Of a DNA stretch of 8,722 nt, positions 7,547 to 8,722 are shown piece after piece (within the stretch, counting starts at the first letter, position 1; each line of letters begins with the position of its first letter). Made by a program: the position numbers and the translations under genes. This DNA comes from a bacterium (GTDB taxonomy: Bacteria; Krumholzibacteriota; Krumholzibacteriia; LZORAL124-64-63), in assembly GCA_030635025.1 (NCBI GenBank), contig DAOVZQ010000082.1, positions 1 through 8,722 on the forward strand, read 5' to 3'. The notes beneath the pieces were generated by a model. It did not search any database and had not been told where the DNA came from. It was given only the letters and a program-made list of their open reading frames with translations.

Positions 7547-7560
7547 GACACTCCTTGTCT
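7543..7560. promoter_or_regulatory. Overlapping inverted repeats, possible operator in the resB promoter
   Basis: Two nested dyads share these bases. ACAAG at 7543-7547 pairs with CTTGT at 7554-7558, and AGACA at 7546-7550 pairs with TGTCT at 7556-7560. They overlap the putative -35 of resB and lie just upstream of the putative rrf2 promoter. A regulator binding here could repress or activate resB. It does not closely match any Rrf2-family site I know, so the assignment is inference from position and symmetry. Confidence 0.3.
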
Positions 7561-7564
7561 CCCC

Positions 7565-7593
7565 TTGACGCATGGCCCGCAAAAGATTATCAA
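7565..7593 (+). promoter_or_regulatory. Candidate sigma70-type promoter for the rrf2 gene
   Basis: TTGACG (7565-7570, five of six to the consensus -35) and TATCAA (7588-7593, four of six to the -10) are separated by exactly 17 bases in an A/T-rich stretch that stands out from the GC-rich surroundings. Transcription would begin near 7600, leaving a leader of about 47 bases before the ATG. Confidence 0.5.
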
Positions 7594-7603
7594 TCAGTAT
7601 AGA

Positions 7604-7618
7604 ATTACCCGGAATAAT
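7604..7618. promoter_or_regulatory. Imperfect palindrome in the rrf2 leader, possible autoregulatory site
   Basis: The sequence ATTACCCGGAATAAT has ATTA and TAAT arms seven bases apart, and C/G symmetry next to its centre (six of seven base pairs fail at only two positions). It sits right after the predicted transcription start of the Rrf2 gene, where binding by its own product would block transcription. Members of this family often repress themselves. The motif is short and could be chance. Confidence 0.28.
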
Positions 7619-7646
7619 GTGATCCACGCTCTCGATCGGGGACGGG

Positions 7647-8090
7647 ATGTTCAAGACGGAGACACGATACGCGCTACACGCCGTCACCGTGCTGGCTCGA
7701 GCCGAGGGCCTGGTGCCCAATTCGGATTTGGCCGTCCGTCTCGACATTTCGCTGCCCATGGTGGCCAAAATTCTCAATCGCCTGGTCCGGGCCGGACTCG
7801 TGACGAGCCGCCGCGGACCGGGGGGCGGCTATACCCTGTCGCGCCCGGCCGCGGAGATTCGTCTGCGGGAGGTCGTCGCGCCGACCGAAGGGCGGGAATG
7901 GGGCGAAGGCTGCCTGATGGGGCTGCCCCGCTGCGACGACGAGAATCCCTGCGCCCTCCACCCGGCCTGGCTGAAACTGCGTACCCGCATCCTGTCCATG
8001 CTCGACGACCGCACGGTCCAGGAGATGGCCGACGGATCCGTGGATATCGAATTGCGCGTAGAGGGGTCCGATGAATTTCCGCAAATCTGA
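7647..8090 (+). CDS. Rrf2-family transcriptional regulator, probable Fe-S sensor
   Basis: A 147-residue protein of normal Rrf2 length. Residues 1-62 form the winged helix-turn-helix. They open MFKTETRYALHAVTVLAR and contain the recognition region SLPMVAKILNRLVRAGLV, then the wing RRGPGGGYTLSRP. Three cysteines, C89, C96 and C102, are spaced CX6CX5C and followed by ALHPAW, like the cluster-binding loop of IscR (CX5CX5C) and NsrR (CX4CX5C). This implies a [2Fe-2S] or [4Fe-4S] cluster sensing nitric oxide, oxygen or Fe-S supply. GGGGA upstream of the ATG serves as ribosome site. The gene is divergent from resB and overlaps the membrane 4Fe-4S gene by 20 bases, so those functions are its likely targets. 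The sequence does not decide between IscR-like and NsrR-like roles; the lack of isc or suf genes in the window argues mildly against a plain IscR. Confidence 0.93.
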   Translation: MFKTETRYALHAVTVLARAEGLVPNSDLAVRLDISLPMVAKILNRLVRAGLVTSRRGPGGGYTLSRPAAEIRLREVVAPTEGREWGEGCLMGLPRCDDENPCALHPAWLKLRTRILSMLDDRTVQEMADGSVDIELRVEGSDEFPQI

Positions 8091-8722
8091 TCCGTCCGAG
8101 CGACTGGCCCGCGCCAAGCGCAAGGCCCTCGTTTTCCGGTCCAGGCAGCGCCATCCGTTGCGCGTTCGCCAGGCGGTCCAGTTTGTCGCCCTTGCGGTCA
8201 TAGTCATGATCGGGGTGCAGTTCGCAGATTGGGTGTCGCGGCTGGAACGACTGGAGGCGGGTGGCGTGAGACCGCCCGGTGTCGAAGGATTCCTGCCCAT
8301 CTCGGCCATGATCAGTCTCAAGCACTGGTTCGCCAGCGGCGAATTCTCCATGATCCACCCTGCGGGTCTGGTGCTCTTCGGGTTGATCTGTTTGTCGGCC
8401 GTTCTGCTCAAGAAGGCTTTTTGTTCGTGGTTCTGTCCCGTGGGAACGCTGTCCGAGTATGTGGCCCGCGCCTCGTACAGGATCTTTCGCCGACGCATTA
8501 AGCTGCCGGTCTGGCTCGACCGGCCTCTAAGGAGCATCAAGTATCTGTTGGCCGGCTACTTCGTTTATGCGGTGTTCATCCAGATGGATCCTCGGGATAT
8601 CAGCCTCTTTCTGGAGTCTCCGTACAACAAGGTCGCCGACATCATGATGCTCCGTTTCTTCACGCACATGTCGACCTTGACCGCCCAGGTACTCGTCGGG
8701 TTGGTCGTTCTTTCGTTCGTTA
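8071..8722 (+). CDS. Membrane-bound 4Fe-4S binding protein (NapH/CcoG/YccM-like), N-terminal part, cut by window edge
   Basis: An open frame from an ATG at 8071 runs 217 codons without a stop to the right edge. GAGGGG lies four bases before the ATG. The start lies inside the end of the Rrf2 gene (20-base overlap, different frame), which points to translational coupling. The N terminus (1-32) is strongly basic and probably cytoplasmic. Hydrophobic segments lie near residues 35-52, 97-113, 155-171 and 203-217. After the second helix comes KKAFCSWFCPVGTLSEY, with C118, C122 and P123. This CxxxCP motif is diagnostic of the polyferredoxin-like membrane family (Fer4_5 type) that includes NapH, NosR C-terminal and CcoG/RdxA-like proteins, which pass electrons between the quinone pool or cytoplasmic donors and periplasmic partners. 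Any second CxxxCP and the ferredoxin CxxCxxCxxxCP motifs would lie beyond the edge, so the electron partner and full function remain open. Confidence 0.87.
   Translation, partial: MNFRKSDPSERLARAKRKALVFRSRQRHPLRVRQAVQFVALAVIVMIGVQFADWVSRLERLEAGGVRPPGVEGFLPISAMISLKHWFASGEFSMIHPAGLVLFGLICLSAVLLKKAFCSWFCPVGTLSEYVARASYRIFRRRIKLPVWLDRPLRSIKYLLAGYFVYAVFIQMDPRDISLFLESPYNKVADIMMLRFFTHMSTLTAQVLVGLVVLSFV

Noticed and set aside
7674..8540. Minus-strand open frame (288 codons) opposite rrf2 and the 4Fe-4S gene
   Set aside because: The plus-strand frames hold the Rrf2 helix-turn-helix, cysteine motif and CxxxCP motif; the minus frame has none.
1..8722. Mobile element, CRISPR array, tRNA/rRNA, riboswitch or defence genes
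   Set aside because: No terminal repeats, transposase motifs, spaced direct repeats or structured RNA signatures were seen; coding is dense and uniform in GC-rich codon use.

Overview
The window reads as ordinary chromosomal DNA of a GC-rich Gram-negative (diderm) bacterium. An outer-membrane FadL-type barrel and a lipoprotein with an outer-membrane sorting signal imply two membranes. The rhomboid carries a C-terminal tail of a kind I associate with Bacteroidota and other FCB-group bacteria. The system II cytochrome c maturation genes and the strong GGAGG-type ribosome sites fit the same broad placement. I suggest an FCB-group or related candidate phylum, but this is inference from protein style and is not proven by the window.

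Layout from left to right. Positions 1-3941 are all on the minus strand. They hold the first codons of a family 2 glycosyltransferase (cut by the left edge), a rhomboid intramembrane protease three bases upstream of it, and a two-gene operon of a FadL-type outer-membrane channel followed by an SGNH/GDSL lipoprotein. That operon ends at a strong hairpin terminator with a UUCG loop. Positions 3911-7494 hold a second minus-strand operon, resB then ccsA, overlapping by ATGA and closed by its own hairpin terminator. Positions 7495-7646 are a divergent control region. On the plus strand follow an Rrf2-family regulator with three cysteines suited to an Fe-S cluster and, overlapping its end by 20 bases, a membrane 4Fe-4S protein that runs off the right edge.

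How the genes may work together. ResB and CcsA form the haem delivery and ligation machine that makes c-type cytochromes outside the inner membrane. The divergent Rrf2 regulator probably senses Fe-S status, nitric oxide or redox state. It may control both its own membrane ferredoxin-type partner and the cytochrome c maturation operon, because the 152-base region between them holds a plausible promoter in each direction and two imperfect dyads. The SGNH lipoprotein and FadL channel look like a lipid-acquisition pair: hydrolysis at the cell surface or in the periplasm, and passage of the hydrophobic product through the barrel.

I found no mobile element, CRISPR array, tRNA, rRNA or defence system, and no gene-free stretch longer than 300 bases. 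No protein in the window carries a CXXCH haem site, so the cytochrome clients lie elsewhere. The most interesting part is the divergent Rrf2 / cytochrome c maturation control region; the rest is well explained by known families.
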